Shown in pieces: positions 15,064 through 22,542 of a stretch of 64,000 bases of DNA (position 1 is its first letter; each line of letters begins with the position of its first letter). A program made the position numbers and the translations under genes. Below the pieces are notes generated by a model. It had not been told where the DNA came from. It did no database searches and saw nothing but the letters and a program-made list of their open reading frames with translations. Source of the DNA: Roseimaritima multifibrata (GTDB lineage Bacteria; Planctomycetota; Planctomycetia; Pirellulales; Pirellulaceae); NCBI RefSeq assembly GCF_007741495.1, contig NZ_CP036262.1, positions 5,022,001 to 5,086,000 of the forward strand. Reading direction: 5' to 3'.

Positions 15064-15580
15064 TCTTGCGTTTGCGAGCGACGGAGATCTCCGCGCTCAC
15101 CGGCGAGTCACCGTTCACGACGAATCGCTTGTCCCGCTGCAGATAGTGTAACAGTTCCTCATCCGAGAATGCTACGTAATCGTGCAGCCAAAGGTCGGTG
15201 TGGAAATCAGACAGTGTTCGAGGTTTGCGTTTTCTGCGGAGAAATGCGTAGCAGTCATCCGAGACGCCATGATCGAGCCGTACGATGCCTGGCGGCTCGG
15301 CCCAGTCGAAATCAGCTTCCGTTTGTCCGAGTGCAAACAATGCGTCCAGAATGTGATGCGAGAACATCCCCGCGCCGGGGTGATCACGTTCCAATGTCGC
15401 CCCAAAATCGATTGCATCTTTGTAGTTGCCGTTCAATACGTATGCCTGTAGCAAACGCTCGGCGGCGTAGAGGTCGGTTGGCGAACGCTTCACTTCGTCC
15501 ATACAGTACGCCACCAAACCCACGTAATCACGCCGGTCGTGAAAATGACAGTGATCTTCCCATGATTCGAAGTCGTGCAT
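15050..15580 (-). CDS. TPR-like hypothetical protein, cassette 7
   Basis: A 176-residue cytoplasmic protein starting at ATG 15580; the longer frame to 15637 crosses attC. Residues 18-60 (YVGLVAYCMDEVKRSPTDLY, AERLLQAYVLNGNYKDAI) look like one and a half tetratricopeptide repeats. The rest is acidic, with a final KRKKAE tail that comes from attC. No catalytic residues are evident. Confidence 0.7.
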   Translation of the reverse strand: MHDFESWEDHCHFHDRRDYVGLVAYCMDEVKRSPTDLYAAERLLQAYVLNGNYKDAIDFGATLERDHPGAGMFSHHILDALFALGQTEADFDWAEPPGIVRLDHGVSDDCYAFLRRKRKPRTLSDFHTDLWLHDYVAFSDEELLHYLQRDKRFVVNGDSPVSAEISVARKRKKAEQ

Positions 15581-15589
15581 CTCTTCAAT

Positions 15590-15685
15590 AGCAGAACGGT
15601 AGAAATCACGGGGAACGGGCGAATGACTTGCAAGCAATTAAAAAAACAGACCACCCGTTCTCTCGTGCATTTCATGGTTCCCCGC
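15590..15685 (-). other. attC recombination site 6
   Basis: AAC box 15595-15597 and GTT box 15677-15679. Confidence 0.9.
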
Positions 15686-15702
15686 TTTGTTCGGTGTCGG
15701 GT

Positions 15703-16125
15703 TTAGTCAATCGGCTCTTTCGCGTCGGGTACGGGCGTCCCGCTCTTGTCGTAGTACAGTGGGAATTCAGCATTGCCATAGACGTTTAAGTCGGGCATGT
15801 ATTCGTACGTGTATTTGCTGCGTATCGTCCCGTCTTGTCGAAGATAGTAACCGACGCCGCCATTCCTCTTGTCGTAGGTCTCTGTTGCGATCTCGCGTCC
15901 GTCCGGCATAAACCATGTTGTGCGATAGACCAATCCGCGAAAATACCATTCACGCATCATGAGAGCGCCGTTGTCGTAGTGGTATTCGGCTTGTCCAGTG
16001 CCCTGCGGAAAGCCATGTTCGTTCTTGTGGTAAGTCCCTGGCAACGCGTCCCAGTATTTGTAGGCCGCAAACAGCAAGGCAGACAGTGTGACGATTTCGA
16101 TTAAGGTTTTGAGGCGATATTTCAC
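15703..16125 (-). CDS. MORN/YwqK-like membrane-anchored protein, cassette 6
   Basis: A 140-residue protein using GTG 16125. Residues 7-24 form a membrane anchor (TLIEIVTLSALLFAAYKY). Three repeats with the MORN-like pattern follow: GQAEYHYDNGALMMREWYFR, then YRTTWFMPDGREIATETYD and GYYLRQDGTIRSKYTYEY. The architecture matches the frameshifted gene at 11192-11750, so two cassettes of one array carry related proteins. YwqK-type proteins are described as antitoxin-like, but no toxin is beside it. Confidence 0.7.
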   Translation of the reverse strand: MKYRLKTLIEIVTLSALLFAAYKYWDALPGTYHKNEHGFPQGTGQAEYHYDNGALMMREWYFRGLVYRTTWFMPDGREIATETYDKRNGGVGYYLRQDGTIRSKYTYEYMPDLNVYGNAEFPLYYDKSGTPVPDAKEPID

Positions 16126-16172
16126 AGTGGTGCGCGTGCTAAGTCGCCAGCAGGTTGTGTCCGCATTTCAGT

Positions 16173-16267
16173 CGGGGAACGTCGGCAATCACGCGGTCGC
16201 CGCGGGTGATCAACCATTTCAAAAAAAGTCAACTCGGCGACTCGTCGTGCATTGCATTGTTACCCGC
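16173..16267 (-). other. attC recombination site 5
   Basis: AAC box 16178-16180 and GTT box 16259-16261. It shares CGCGGTCGCCGCG and CTCGGCGACTCGTCGTGCAT with sites 1, 2 and 4, forming a subfamily. Confidence 0.9.
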
Positions 16268-16302
16268 TTTCCACAACGTTCGGGCGGCCAAACAACCCTA
16301 GA

Positions 16303-16743
16303 TTATCGACCATCAGGCATCGGAACGCAATCACAGACGTCACTGTCTGCGAGGTCATCCCAGCACCAAAGAAACTCGGAGCAACCTCCGTCCACGAGTA
16401 TTGCGTGGATGTCACTCGCAACGTCATGAATTTGTCCCGGTGTCGCAACCACAACCGTTCCCAAGAGTCGACGGATCCAGCCCGGAGATTGTGCCGGCGC
16501 AATTTGAAGTATCCAACGTCGATCATCGCCATGGTATTGAGAAACAACAATAACAATGTTTGCTTTTTCGTGAACCAGCGGAATCAGGAATCCGGCATCC
16601 CGCCAATCATCAATCTCGCCGATCGACCAGTCGCGTGATGCTAACCCATCGGCGATTAGACGAGCGTATGATTCGCCGCGTATGCGGTCACCAATTGACT
16701 TGGGCTCGTCTCCGCGAAACGTTGCGTTCTGCGATCGAGCCAT
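16303..16743 (-). CDS. Hypothetical cytoplasmic protein, cassette 5
   Basis: A 146-residue protein from ATG 16743 with no membrane segment. Conserved-looking stretches are FLIPLVHEKANIVIVVSQYH and WILQIAPAQSPGWIRRLLG, followed by a C-terminal FLWCWDDLADSDVCDC. Its pattern of two short beta segments and a helix does not match a family I know. Confidence 0.65.
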   Translation of the reverse strand: MARSQNATFRGDEPKSIGDRIRGESYARLIADGLASRDWSIGEIDDWRDAGFLIPLVHEKANIVIVVSQYHGDDRRWILQIAPAQSPGWIRRLLGTVVVATPGQIHDVASDIHAILVDGGCSEFLWCWDDLADSDVCDCVPMPDGR

Positions 16744-16763
16744 GCGTTTGTGGGGTTTTCTGT

Positions 16764-16857
16764 CGGGTAACGTTACGGATCACGCGGTCGCCGCGAGCGA
16801 TCCTCTACTTCAAAAACCACGACTCGGCGACTCGTCGTGCATCCGATGGTTACGTGG
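16764..16857 (-). other. attC recombination site 4
   Basis: AAC box 16769-16771 and GTT box 16849-16851. The acetyltransferase gene stops at its edge. Confidence 0.9.
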
Positions 16858-17410
16858 TATTCGTCGCCTGCCATTCATCTTCAAGCATAGCGTACGTAAA
16901 GTCGTCGATCCATTCGTCGCCCTCAAGACTGGCATGAATGAAGTGAGCCTCGCGGCGCATTCCAATACGTTCCATTAGTCTCCAAGAGCGTTCGTTTCGA
17001 GTGTCAACACCCGCGAAAATGCGGTGTAGTTCCATCGCTGAGAATGCATACCCAAGTGCGGCGTTTACGGCTTCGGTGGCGAGACCACGCCCGCCGAAGT
17101 GCGGATTGAACGCGAATCCAAGTTCGCCTTGACGATCCTCGACGCTGTTAATCGTAATCTGCACTGACCCGACAAGTGCCTCCGAGGCGTTTTCGATTGC
17201 GGCGAGAGTAAACGGAACGCCTGGGTCGCCGAGGTAGACATCAGACTGAGAGTAAATGAGGTCGTTAACCTGTTCGGCCGACCAAGCCGGCGAAAACTCA
17301 AAGCGTGCATTATCTTCGTTGCCGTAAACTGCGAGCAGGGCAGCGGTGTCGTTCGGCTGCAGCCTTCTGAGTGACAGTCGCTCGGTCGTGATGGGCAATC
17401 GGTCGTTCAC
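16850..17410 (-). CDS. GNAT-family N-acetyltransferase (RimJ/RimL-like), cassette 4
   Basis: A 186-residue acetyltransferase using GTG 17410. Motifs in order: TERLSLRRLQPNDTAALLAV near residue 9, LVGSVQITINSVEDRQGELG near 85, then the acetyl-CoA loop FNPHFGGRGLATEAVNAALG at about 105-124, and LHRIFAGVDTRNERSWRLME at about 132-151. This is the typical layout of the RimJ/RimL branch, which acetylates protein N-termini or small amines and antibiotics. The substrate cannot be read from sequence. GNAT genes are common cassette cargo. Confidence 0.9.
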   Translation of the reverse strand: MNDRLPITTERLSLRRLQPNDTAALLAVYGNEDNARFEFSPAWSAEQVNDLIYSQSDVYLGDPGVPFTLAAIENASEALVGSVQITINSVEDRQGELGFAFNPHFGGRGLATEAVNAALGYAFSAMELHRIFAGVDTRNERSWRLMERIGMRREAHFIHASLEGDEWIDDFTYAMLEDEWQATNTT

Positions 17411-17431
17411 TGCGATTCGTCATCCCTCGTC

Positions 17432-17526
17432 CACGTAACGTTACGCGTAACCGGGAACGCGCGGAAAAGTCTCTAACGGCCAGATCGCTCAGTTCGCGTT
17501 CTCCGGTTCACGCGATGGTTATTTGC
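17432..17526 (-). other. attC recombination site 3
   Basis: AAC box 17437-17439 and GTT box 17518-17520. Closely related to site 23. Confidence 0.9.
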
Positions 17527-18215
17527 TATCCGACGCCAAGGTCCTCAACGAAGCGAGCGTCGGGAACTACTTCGTCAATGTCAACACCCAGTACGTCCAC
17601 AATCAGTGGGCGTAGTTCGCAAAGAACATCATCGGCAGTGCGAAGCTGTAATTGTTTGGTCGCGGAAGTAACACTCACAATTTTAGTCGTGATGTCCCCA
17701 AATGTAACCCATTCTGCGGGAGGCACCGTTCGGAACGGAACCGTGACGATGTGCAACAGGAATATACAGAAGGCAGCGACCACAAGTGTCACGGGCAAAA
17801 TGCGAAGGTCGATCGCTACCGCAGCAATTAAGGCGATGCCAAGAAGGGTAACTACGGAAATGCCGAGTAATTGTCGGAGTAAACGTGGGCGGCGCAAACC
17901 TCGGGGCGGCGAACCAAGCATTTCGGAAAGCCGATTCCACAGTTGACGGCGTTGGGTAACCGTCAGCCGGTCGACAATGCGTTGTCGAGGTCGAATTCGG
18001 TATGTGTGATCGCCAATCGCATCGCGAACGTTTGTCCGCAACTTCAGGAACGCGGGAAGCGTCGGACAATACGATTCGTGTGCTACGGCGATGCGACCAT
18101 GTATTAGCGTGACGAGATCCGCAACGGTGCGGACATGTTCCGCCTCCGTGTTCTGGATCGTGATGCCGAAGTGGTCTTCAACATTCATTACGATTTCGAC
18201 AGCATCAAGTCCCAT
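17526..18215 (-). CDS. Permuted acyl-carrier-protein-like membrane protein, cassette 3
   Basis: A 229-residue protein from ATG 18215. Residues 1-45 (MGLDAVEIVMNVEDHFGITI, then AEHVRTVADLVTLIHGRI) match the second half of an ACP, helices II to IV, beginning at the motif that normally carries the phosphopantetheine serine; here it is GLDA, so the serine is lost. Residues 135-175 contain two hydrophobic helices. The last 30 (LRPLIVDVLGVDIDEVVPDA, FVEDLGVG) match ACP helix I and end just where the serine motif would start. The order is therefore circularly permuted around a membrane domain. Function unknown; it cannot carry a pantetheine in the usual way. Confidence 0.7.
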   Translation of the reverse strand: MGLDAVEIVMNVEDHFGITIQNTEAEHVRTVADLVTLIHGRIAVAHESYCPTLPAFLKLRTNVRDAIGDHTYRIRPRQRIVDRLTVTQRRQLWNRLSEMLGSPPRGLRRPRLLRQLLGISVVTLLGIALIAAVAIDLRILPVTLVVAAFCIFLLHIVTVPFRTVPPAEWVTFGDITTKIVSVTSATKQLQLRTADDVLCELRPLIVDVLGVDIDEVVPDARFVEDLGVG

Positions 18216-18223
18216 GATTCTTG

Positions 18224-18316
18224 CAAATAACGTCAACGATCACGTGGTCGCCGCGAACGACTCACCACTTCAAAAACCTCAACTCGGCGACTCACGTGCA
18301 TCGTCTGGTTCCCCGC
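18224..18316 (-). other. attC recombination site 2
   Basis: AAC box 18229-18231 and GTT box 18308-18310. Confidence 0.9.
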
Positions 18317-18325
18317 CGTCCTGTA

Positions 18326-18733
18326 TCACGGTTCGTGCTCCAGCAGGAAGTCCGTCAACGGAACGGAAATTAGACCACCACCAGAGTAGCACGATCCCTC
18401 GACGGCTGGCGATTCAGCGCACTCGTAGTCGATGTCGAGCATACGATCATAAATGCAAGTCGATAGTTTCAGGCAGCCACTCGCGGAGTTTGTCGTACCG
18501 AGTGTGTGTTTGATTTCGCCAATAGAAGCACAAATGAACCGTTTGAACGAGTCAATCAGCGGACCACTTGCAACCGGAGCATCGTCAGCGAGTAATCGAA
18601 GCTGCGAAGTTGAAAGCAAGATGGATTGTCCTGCTTCAGGGGGAATCAGCCACTGAAACGTCATTCCAGATGTATCCAAATGGGTCAGCAATGCTGCGGT
18701 GTTGTCGATTTGCATTGGATCACCGTTAGACAT
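18326..18733 (-). CDS. Hypothetical protein, cassette 2
   Basis: A 135-residue protein with likely start ATG 18733 (or ATG 18715); the longer frame reads attC. It is soluble, with FQWLIPPEAGQSILLSTSQL and LIDSFKRFICASIGEIKHTL as the main structured stretches. No motif or family is recognised. Confidence 0.6.
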   Translation of the reverse strand: MSNGDPMQIDNTAALLTHLDTSGMTFQWLIPPEAGQSILLSTSQLRLLADDAPVASGPLIDSFKRFICASIGEIKHTLGTTNSASGCLKLSTCIYDRMLDIDYECAESPAVEGSCYSGGGLISVPLTDFLLEHEP

Positions 18734-18756
18734 CGCTGCCTGGTGTGAACACGTCA

Positions 18757-18853
18757 GTCGGGGAACGTTACCGATCACCCGGTCGCCGCGAGAGATCTTC
18801 CATTGTCAAAACGCCCGGCTCGGCGACTCGGGTGCATCGGATGGTTCGTCTCC
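18757..18853 (-). other. attC recombination site 1
   Basis: AAC box 18764-18766 and GTT box 18844-18846; the site of the cassette nearest intI. Confidence 0.9.
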
Positions 18854-19270
18854 CCCATTGGTGCCTGCGAGTGATCCAGGCTGAACACCAAGGCGGCCAG
18901 CGGATATGTAAACGGTGTCGCACATTTTTATGGTGACGGGAGTGTCGAGCACTGGTCTATCATGCGTCCCACGAACGTTGAGGTCAACGCGGACCTGAAG
19001 ATCCGTAGCGTTAAAGTCAGGCCGCATTATCCAAACCTTTGGAGGCCAAACACATTTGCGAGTGTGGTTGGATTGGAGCAAAGAGGGAATATCAGGGTAG
19101 TCGTTCCGTCGGACAAATGTGGTTGAGAACTCGTCAGGCGTCGAGATCACGAGATGATAGTATCCGCCTGAGTGTTTTGACCGCTCGGTTTTCGTCGCGT
19201 ATCTGTGGACAGATAGAGTTAAGGCCACGAGAAGGACAAGCAAACCGAGTGAACGCAGAGTGAATCGCAT
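18806..19270 (-). CDS. Membrane-anchored hypothetical protein, first cassette
   Basis: A 154-residue protein. ATG 19270 begins MRFTLRSLGLLVLLVALTLS, a basic start with one membrane helix, which is the typical form of planctomycete anchored small proteins; earlier in-frame starts up to 19378 would lie in attI. The rest is soluble, with WPPKVWIMRPDFNATDLQVR and VTIKMCDTVYISAGRLGVQP. The stop falls inside attC site 1. As the first cassette it is the one most likely to be expressed from an attI-proximal promoter. Function unknown. Confidence 0.65.
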   Translation of the reverse strand: MRFTLRSLGLLVLLVALTLSVHRYATKTERSKHSGGYYHLVISTPDEFSTTFVRRNDYPDIPSLLQSNHTRKCVWPPKVWIMRPDFNATDLQVRVDLNVRGTHDRPVLDTPVTIKMCDTVYISAGRLGVQPGSLAGTNGGDEPSDAPESPSRAF

Positions 19271-19364
19271 CGGTCGCAGCACTCGCGTGCTCGGCAACGG
19301 TATCTCGATCTTGATATGACGACGTTCCATCAGGTGTGCGGTCGCGGTTAGATGCGGTCCAGTC

Positions 19365-19470
19365 GGCGAACGATCCATTATTCCCGGACGGTCCGGGTTG
19401 GAAAATGTTTATGCCTTGGACCATCCAGGGCATAATCCCTTTTATACCATGGTTGATCCCTGGATAATCG
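19365..19470 (-). other. Candidate attI site and cassette promoter region
   Basis: This gap separates the first cassette from intI. The AAC at 19369-19371 (GGCGAACGATCC) is the likely recombination point. Beside it are a TTCCCGGAC/GTCCGGG inverted repeat (19381-19397) and an ATCCAGGG...CCCTGGAT pair (19423-19430, 19458-19465), which could be recombinase-binding sites. On the minus strand a TATAAAAG box at about 19441-19450, reading toward the cassettes, is a possible promoter -10. Position supports attI; the exact site is unproven. Confidence 0.5.
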
Positions 19471-19519
19471 GCTCCCCCCGAAAGAGTGCCCTTTTTCCCA
19501 AAAATTTCTTGCTCCGCCC

Positions 19520-19560
19520 CCTCGGATACTGTACAAATGATTCGAGTGTACGATTGTCCT
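19520..19560 (+). promoter_or_regulatory. Possible intI operator: repeated TGTAC words
   Basis: Two TGTAC words occur at 19530-19534 and 19546-19550, upstream of the intI ribosome-binding site. intI genes in other bacteria are often under LexA control, but the planctomycete LexA box is not known to me, so this is only a candidate. Spacing and position fit an operator. Confidence 0.25.
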
Positions 19561-19586
19561 TCAGTCTTATGTCTCGGAGGGGTGCT

Positions 19587-20941
19587 ATGTCGGTATCGAG
19601 ATTTAAACGTCGATTGCAGCGGTTGGCGATTCGCAAAGCGGATCTGGATTGGTTTCCTCGGTGGCTCGACGGCTACTGCCGACACCACCACTTCGATCCC
19701 GATAGCCAGATGGAAATTTCGGAGGACCGCGTTGTCAATTTCCTGAAGTCGCTTCGTGACAACCGTTTCCCCGCCTGGCACGACTGCAGGCTGCTCGCGC
19801 CCTGGAAACTTACCAGAAGCATTTTTCGACTAAACAAAATCTAGACTTCTCTTTCATTTCCAGAAAGCTGGAGGAAGTCTCGCGATTCGAACGACTCGAA
19901 TTAGGTGAAAATCCGCAGGGGCAATCGACTTTGGTTTTGGGCGAAGGGAATCCGGGACGAATCGATCCATCAGAGCCTCTCGCCGTCCGCCAGTTACGTG
20001 AACGGATGCGGGTGATCCGACACCCTAAAAGTACGGAAGATGCCTATGTCGGCTGGATCAAACAACTGGTTCGCCATATGGATGACGAACATCTGGAAAA
20101 ATATGGTGAACGTGAAATCTCCGATTTTTTAACCGAATTGGCTGTAACGCGCGGAGTCGTTGCAGGGACTCAAAACCAAGCTCTCTCGGCCATTAAATTT
20201 CTTTTCGAGAAAGTCTATGGGCGGGAACTGGGCTTCATCAATTCAATGCGTGCACGTGAGAGCCTATTTCTGCCGACGGTGCTTACGAAATCCGAAATTT
20301 CCAAGATGCTGGATAAAATTCGCAACCGCAATCGCGTCATGTTTCTGCTGATGTACGGCAGCGGACTTCGGCATCGCGAATGCCGGACGCTTCGCATCAA
20401 GGATGTCTGTTTCGACAACCGCCAAATCACCGTCCGCGACGGCAAAGGACAAAAGGACCGAATCACCGTGCTTCCCGAAGTTTTAATCGAGTGCTTAAGA
20501 AATCAAATCGCCTCGGCGCGCGTGCTTCACGAACAGGACCTGGACGAAGGCTTCGGCAATGTCTATCTCCCTTTCGCTTTGGCGCGAAAGTATCCCAGCG
20601 CCGAACGTCAACTCTGCTGGCAATACGTGTTTCCTGCCGGTCGTCGCTCTCTTGATAAGCGGAGCGGGACGATCCGCCGTCATCACGTCTACGAAAACAC
20701 CTTCTGTGACGGATTTAGAAAAGCGCTGCGATTAACAAACATTGACAAACCTGCCGTTCCGCATACTTTGCGACACAGTTTTGCCACCCATATGCTGGAG
20801 GACGGCGCCGATATCCGCACGGTGCAAGAACTGCTTGGGCACAAAGACGTAAAGACGACGATGATTTACACGCATGTGATGAACCGTCCTGGATTGGCCG
20901 TTACCAGTCCGCTTGACCGGCTGATGAAAGCGAACGCTTGA
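19587..20941 (+). CDS. intI: Integron integrase IntI with N-terminal extension and a frameshift
   Basis: A tyrosine recombinase that inserts and excises cassettes at attI and attC. ATG 19587 has an excellent ribosome-binding site (CGGAGGGGTGCT). The first frame ([20 protein letters not shown] onward) is lost after PAW at about 19778. One missing base there would join it to [14 protein letters not shown] and the core frame, giving about 451 residues. The core alone (TTG 19931, 336 residues) is as long as IntI1 and complete: catalytic R147, H278, R281, H304 and Y313 (TTMIYTHV), plus the IntI-specific insert [12 protein letters not shown]...WQYVFP at 216-236. The extension of about 115 residues is dispensable in other IntI, so internal initiation could still give an active enzyme. 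Confidence 0.9.
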
Positions 20942-21073
20942 GTTTGCTACCATCCAGCACGCCCGCGCCGCGGAACCCGCAACGGGCGAACCGAATGGCG
21001 GTCGCCATCTGCTTCTGTATCGAAAAAATCCGAAGCGTCGACCAACCATTGCCTCCCTGGAAAGACTTCGGCA
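20942..21073. other. Short intergenic segment after intI
   Basis: About 130 bp between convergent genes. I see no gene, repeat or clear terminator hairpin. Confidence 0.5.
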
Positions 21074-22441
21074 TCAAGGGCATACCGTTTTCGCTAAGGC
21101 TTCGGTACTGAAACGCGTTGCGAAGGTATCACGATAGGTCTGTGCGTTGGCCGGGAACAGACTGTCGAAGGTCGAAGCCGCTACCGCGCCGCGTTGAAAA
21201 CGCCTTTTCTCGAACCGAGGCATTTCAACCCCCGTCCATTCTCGAACGCCAGCGGCGACCACTTTGCCTTTAAGCGAATAGAGAAGCTCTGGATTCCATT
21301 CGGTTAATTCAACAAACGGGATTTGCTCGGCAGCTTCGATGACCGTTGGCAGCGCGTACGGGCTGAAGCCCTGGAACCCGTAGCGACGCGCCGGCGCCCA
21401 GGTCCGCACATGGCCTCGACTTTGCCCGCCGCTGTACGTCTGAGAATGTTTCAGCGCATCGATCCCCCAGCCTTCCTGGTAGAGCAACCGATTCCCGAGG
21501 ACGTCTTGCATGCTAAGCGACTGGTGATCCTCTAGCGGGTAGTCCTTTAAATTTTCGTCGCCGCCATCGCCATCAATCAAATATTGCCACTCGGGATACT
21601 TGGCCCGGATCGCTCGGCACATCGCCAAGGCCATCGTCGCCGATTGGACATCCAGCGGTTTGTAGTCTTCGATCACTCCGATCGCATCGCGGTAGTCGAC
21701 ATCCGAAAGCGGAACCTGCATGACCTCTAGGTCTAGATCGATCCCGGTCTGTTGCAAGAATTGGCGAGCCTGCGCAACATCCTCACCCGAATCGTCTACA
21801 GCCAACGTAAAAGGGGTCAGACGCCCAATATCCTCGCCAGCTTCCTTTAGAAGATGTGCAAGGACGATCAGCACCGAACCACTATCGACCCCTCCTGAAA
21901 AGAGGACACCGATCGGTTGCTTGGGATCAAGACCTTCCAGCCAAGCCTGGCAGGCGGCCAGCAAACGGCCGACGTAACGTGACCCGATCAATGAAATATC
22001 AGCCGGCCAACGTTCCTGGGGAGGCACCAAGAACCTTTCCATCCGAGGGGCTGCCACCGGTACATCCCCCCCGGTGGCCTCATGCAACGGAAGGTCGACC
22101 TCTACCAAATGGTGGGCTGGTACCATCCGAGTGGCAGACGGTACAAACTGCCCAGCCATCCCTAACTTTGCTAATTGGCAATATATTTCGTCTATTCGTT
22201 CTGCGACGATTAGGCAGTTCTTGCCCCTAGCAGACGCTTGGTAGTACCTCATTGGGCGGGCGATGGTTCGCGCAAAACGAAGTTTGTCTTCGGCTTGCTG
22301 ACAGATCGCGAATTGTCCGTTAATACCAGCAATTCCGTTGATATCGCCGTCCCTGACGGCTTGGGCAGCTTGGCTGGGCGACTGATTCAGAAGCACATTC
22401 CCGGCAGGGTCGATCAAGTCGATCCAGCGTCCGTCCGACAT
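21074..22441 (-). CDS. Asparagine synthase-like protein lacking the glutaminase cysteine
   Basis: The C-terminal domain belongs to the asparagine synthetase ATP-pyrophosphatase family, with LFSGGVDSGS about residues 180-190 and IDGDGGDENLKDY further on. The N-terminal domain keeps GINGQFAICQ and LRFARTIARPMRYY from class II amidotransferases, but the start (MSDGRW) lacks the Met-Cys that releases ammonia from glutamine. Upstream in-frame starts to 22513 do not restore it. It may use free ammonia or another amine to make an amide bond. ATG 22441 is preferred; the gene diverges from the FAAL fusion gene 100-170 bp away, which suggests a joint product. Confidence 0.8.
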   Translation of the reverse strand: MSDGRWIDLIDPAGNVLLNQSPSQAAQAVRDGDINGIAGINGQFAICQQAEDKLRFARTIARPMRYYQASARGKNCLIVAERIDEIYCQLAKLGMAGQFVPSATRMVPAHHLVEVDLPLHEATGGDVPVAAPRMERFLVPPQERWPADISLIGSRYVGRLLAACQAWLEGLDPKQPIGVLFSGGVDSGSVLIVLAHLLKEAGEDIGRLTPFTLAVDDSGEDVAQARQFLQQTGIDLDLEVMQVPLSDVDYRDAIGVIEDYKPLDVQSATMALAMCRAIRAKYPEWQYLIDGDGGDENLKDYPLEDHQSLSMQDVLGNRLLYQEGWGIDALKHSQTYSGGQSRGHVRTWAPARRYGFQGFSPYALPTVIEAAEQIPFVELTEWNPELLYSLKGKVVAAGVREWTGVEMPRFEKRRFQRGAVAASTFDSLFPANAQTYRDTFATRFSTEALAKTVCP

Positions 22442-22542
22442 AGTGGAGAAGGACACGGCATTTACCTTGTAAAAGAGAACGTAGGGAACCCCGCACAGGC
22501 AGGTTATCCACAACTGGCGACAATGGTTAAACTAGCCGATGG

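Larger units (their letters stand above)
1..19371 (-). other. Integron cassette array (at least 23 cassettes)
   Basis: This stretch is a head-to-tail series of short minus-strand genes, each ending in or just before an imperfect palindrome of about 90 bp. I count 23 palindromes, 20 with both the AAC and GTT outer boxes at 81-87 bp spacing, once three inserted elements are subtracted. The array stops at the intI-proximal recombination point near 19369-19371 and continues off the left edge of the window. Gene orientation away from a divergently transcribed intI is the standard integron layout. Boundaries were read by eye; homology to known attC sites was not searched. Confidence 0.9.

Noticed and set aside
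1-19371. CRISPR array suggested by regularly spaced similar repeats
   Set aside because: The repeats are about 90 bp imperfect palindromes, vary in sequence, are separated by 400-1000 bp with genes, and no cas genes are present.
18806-19378. Longer form of the first cassette gene starting at 19378
   Set aside because: It would begin outside the recombination point in attI and lacks a membrane-anchor start; ATG 19270 is typical.
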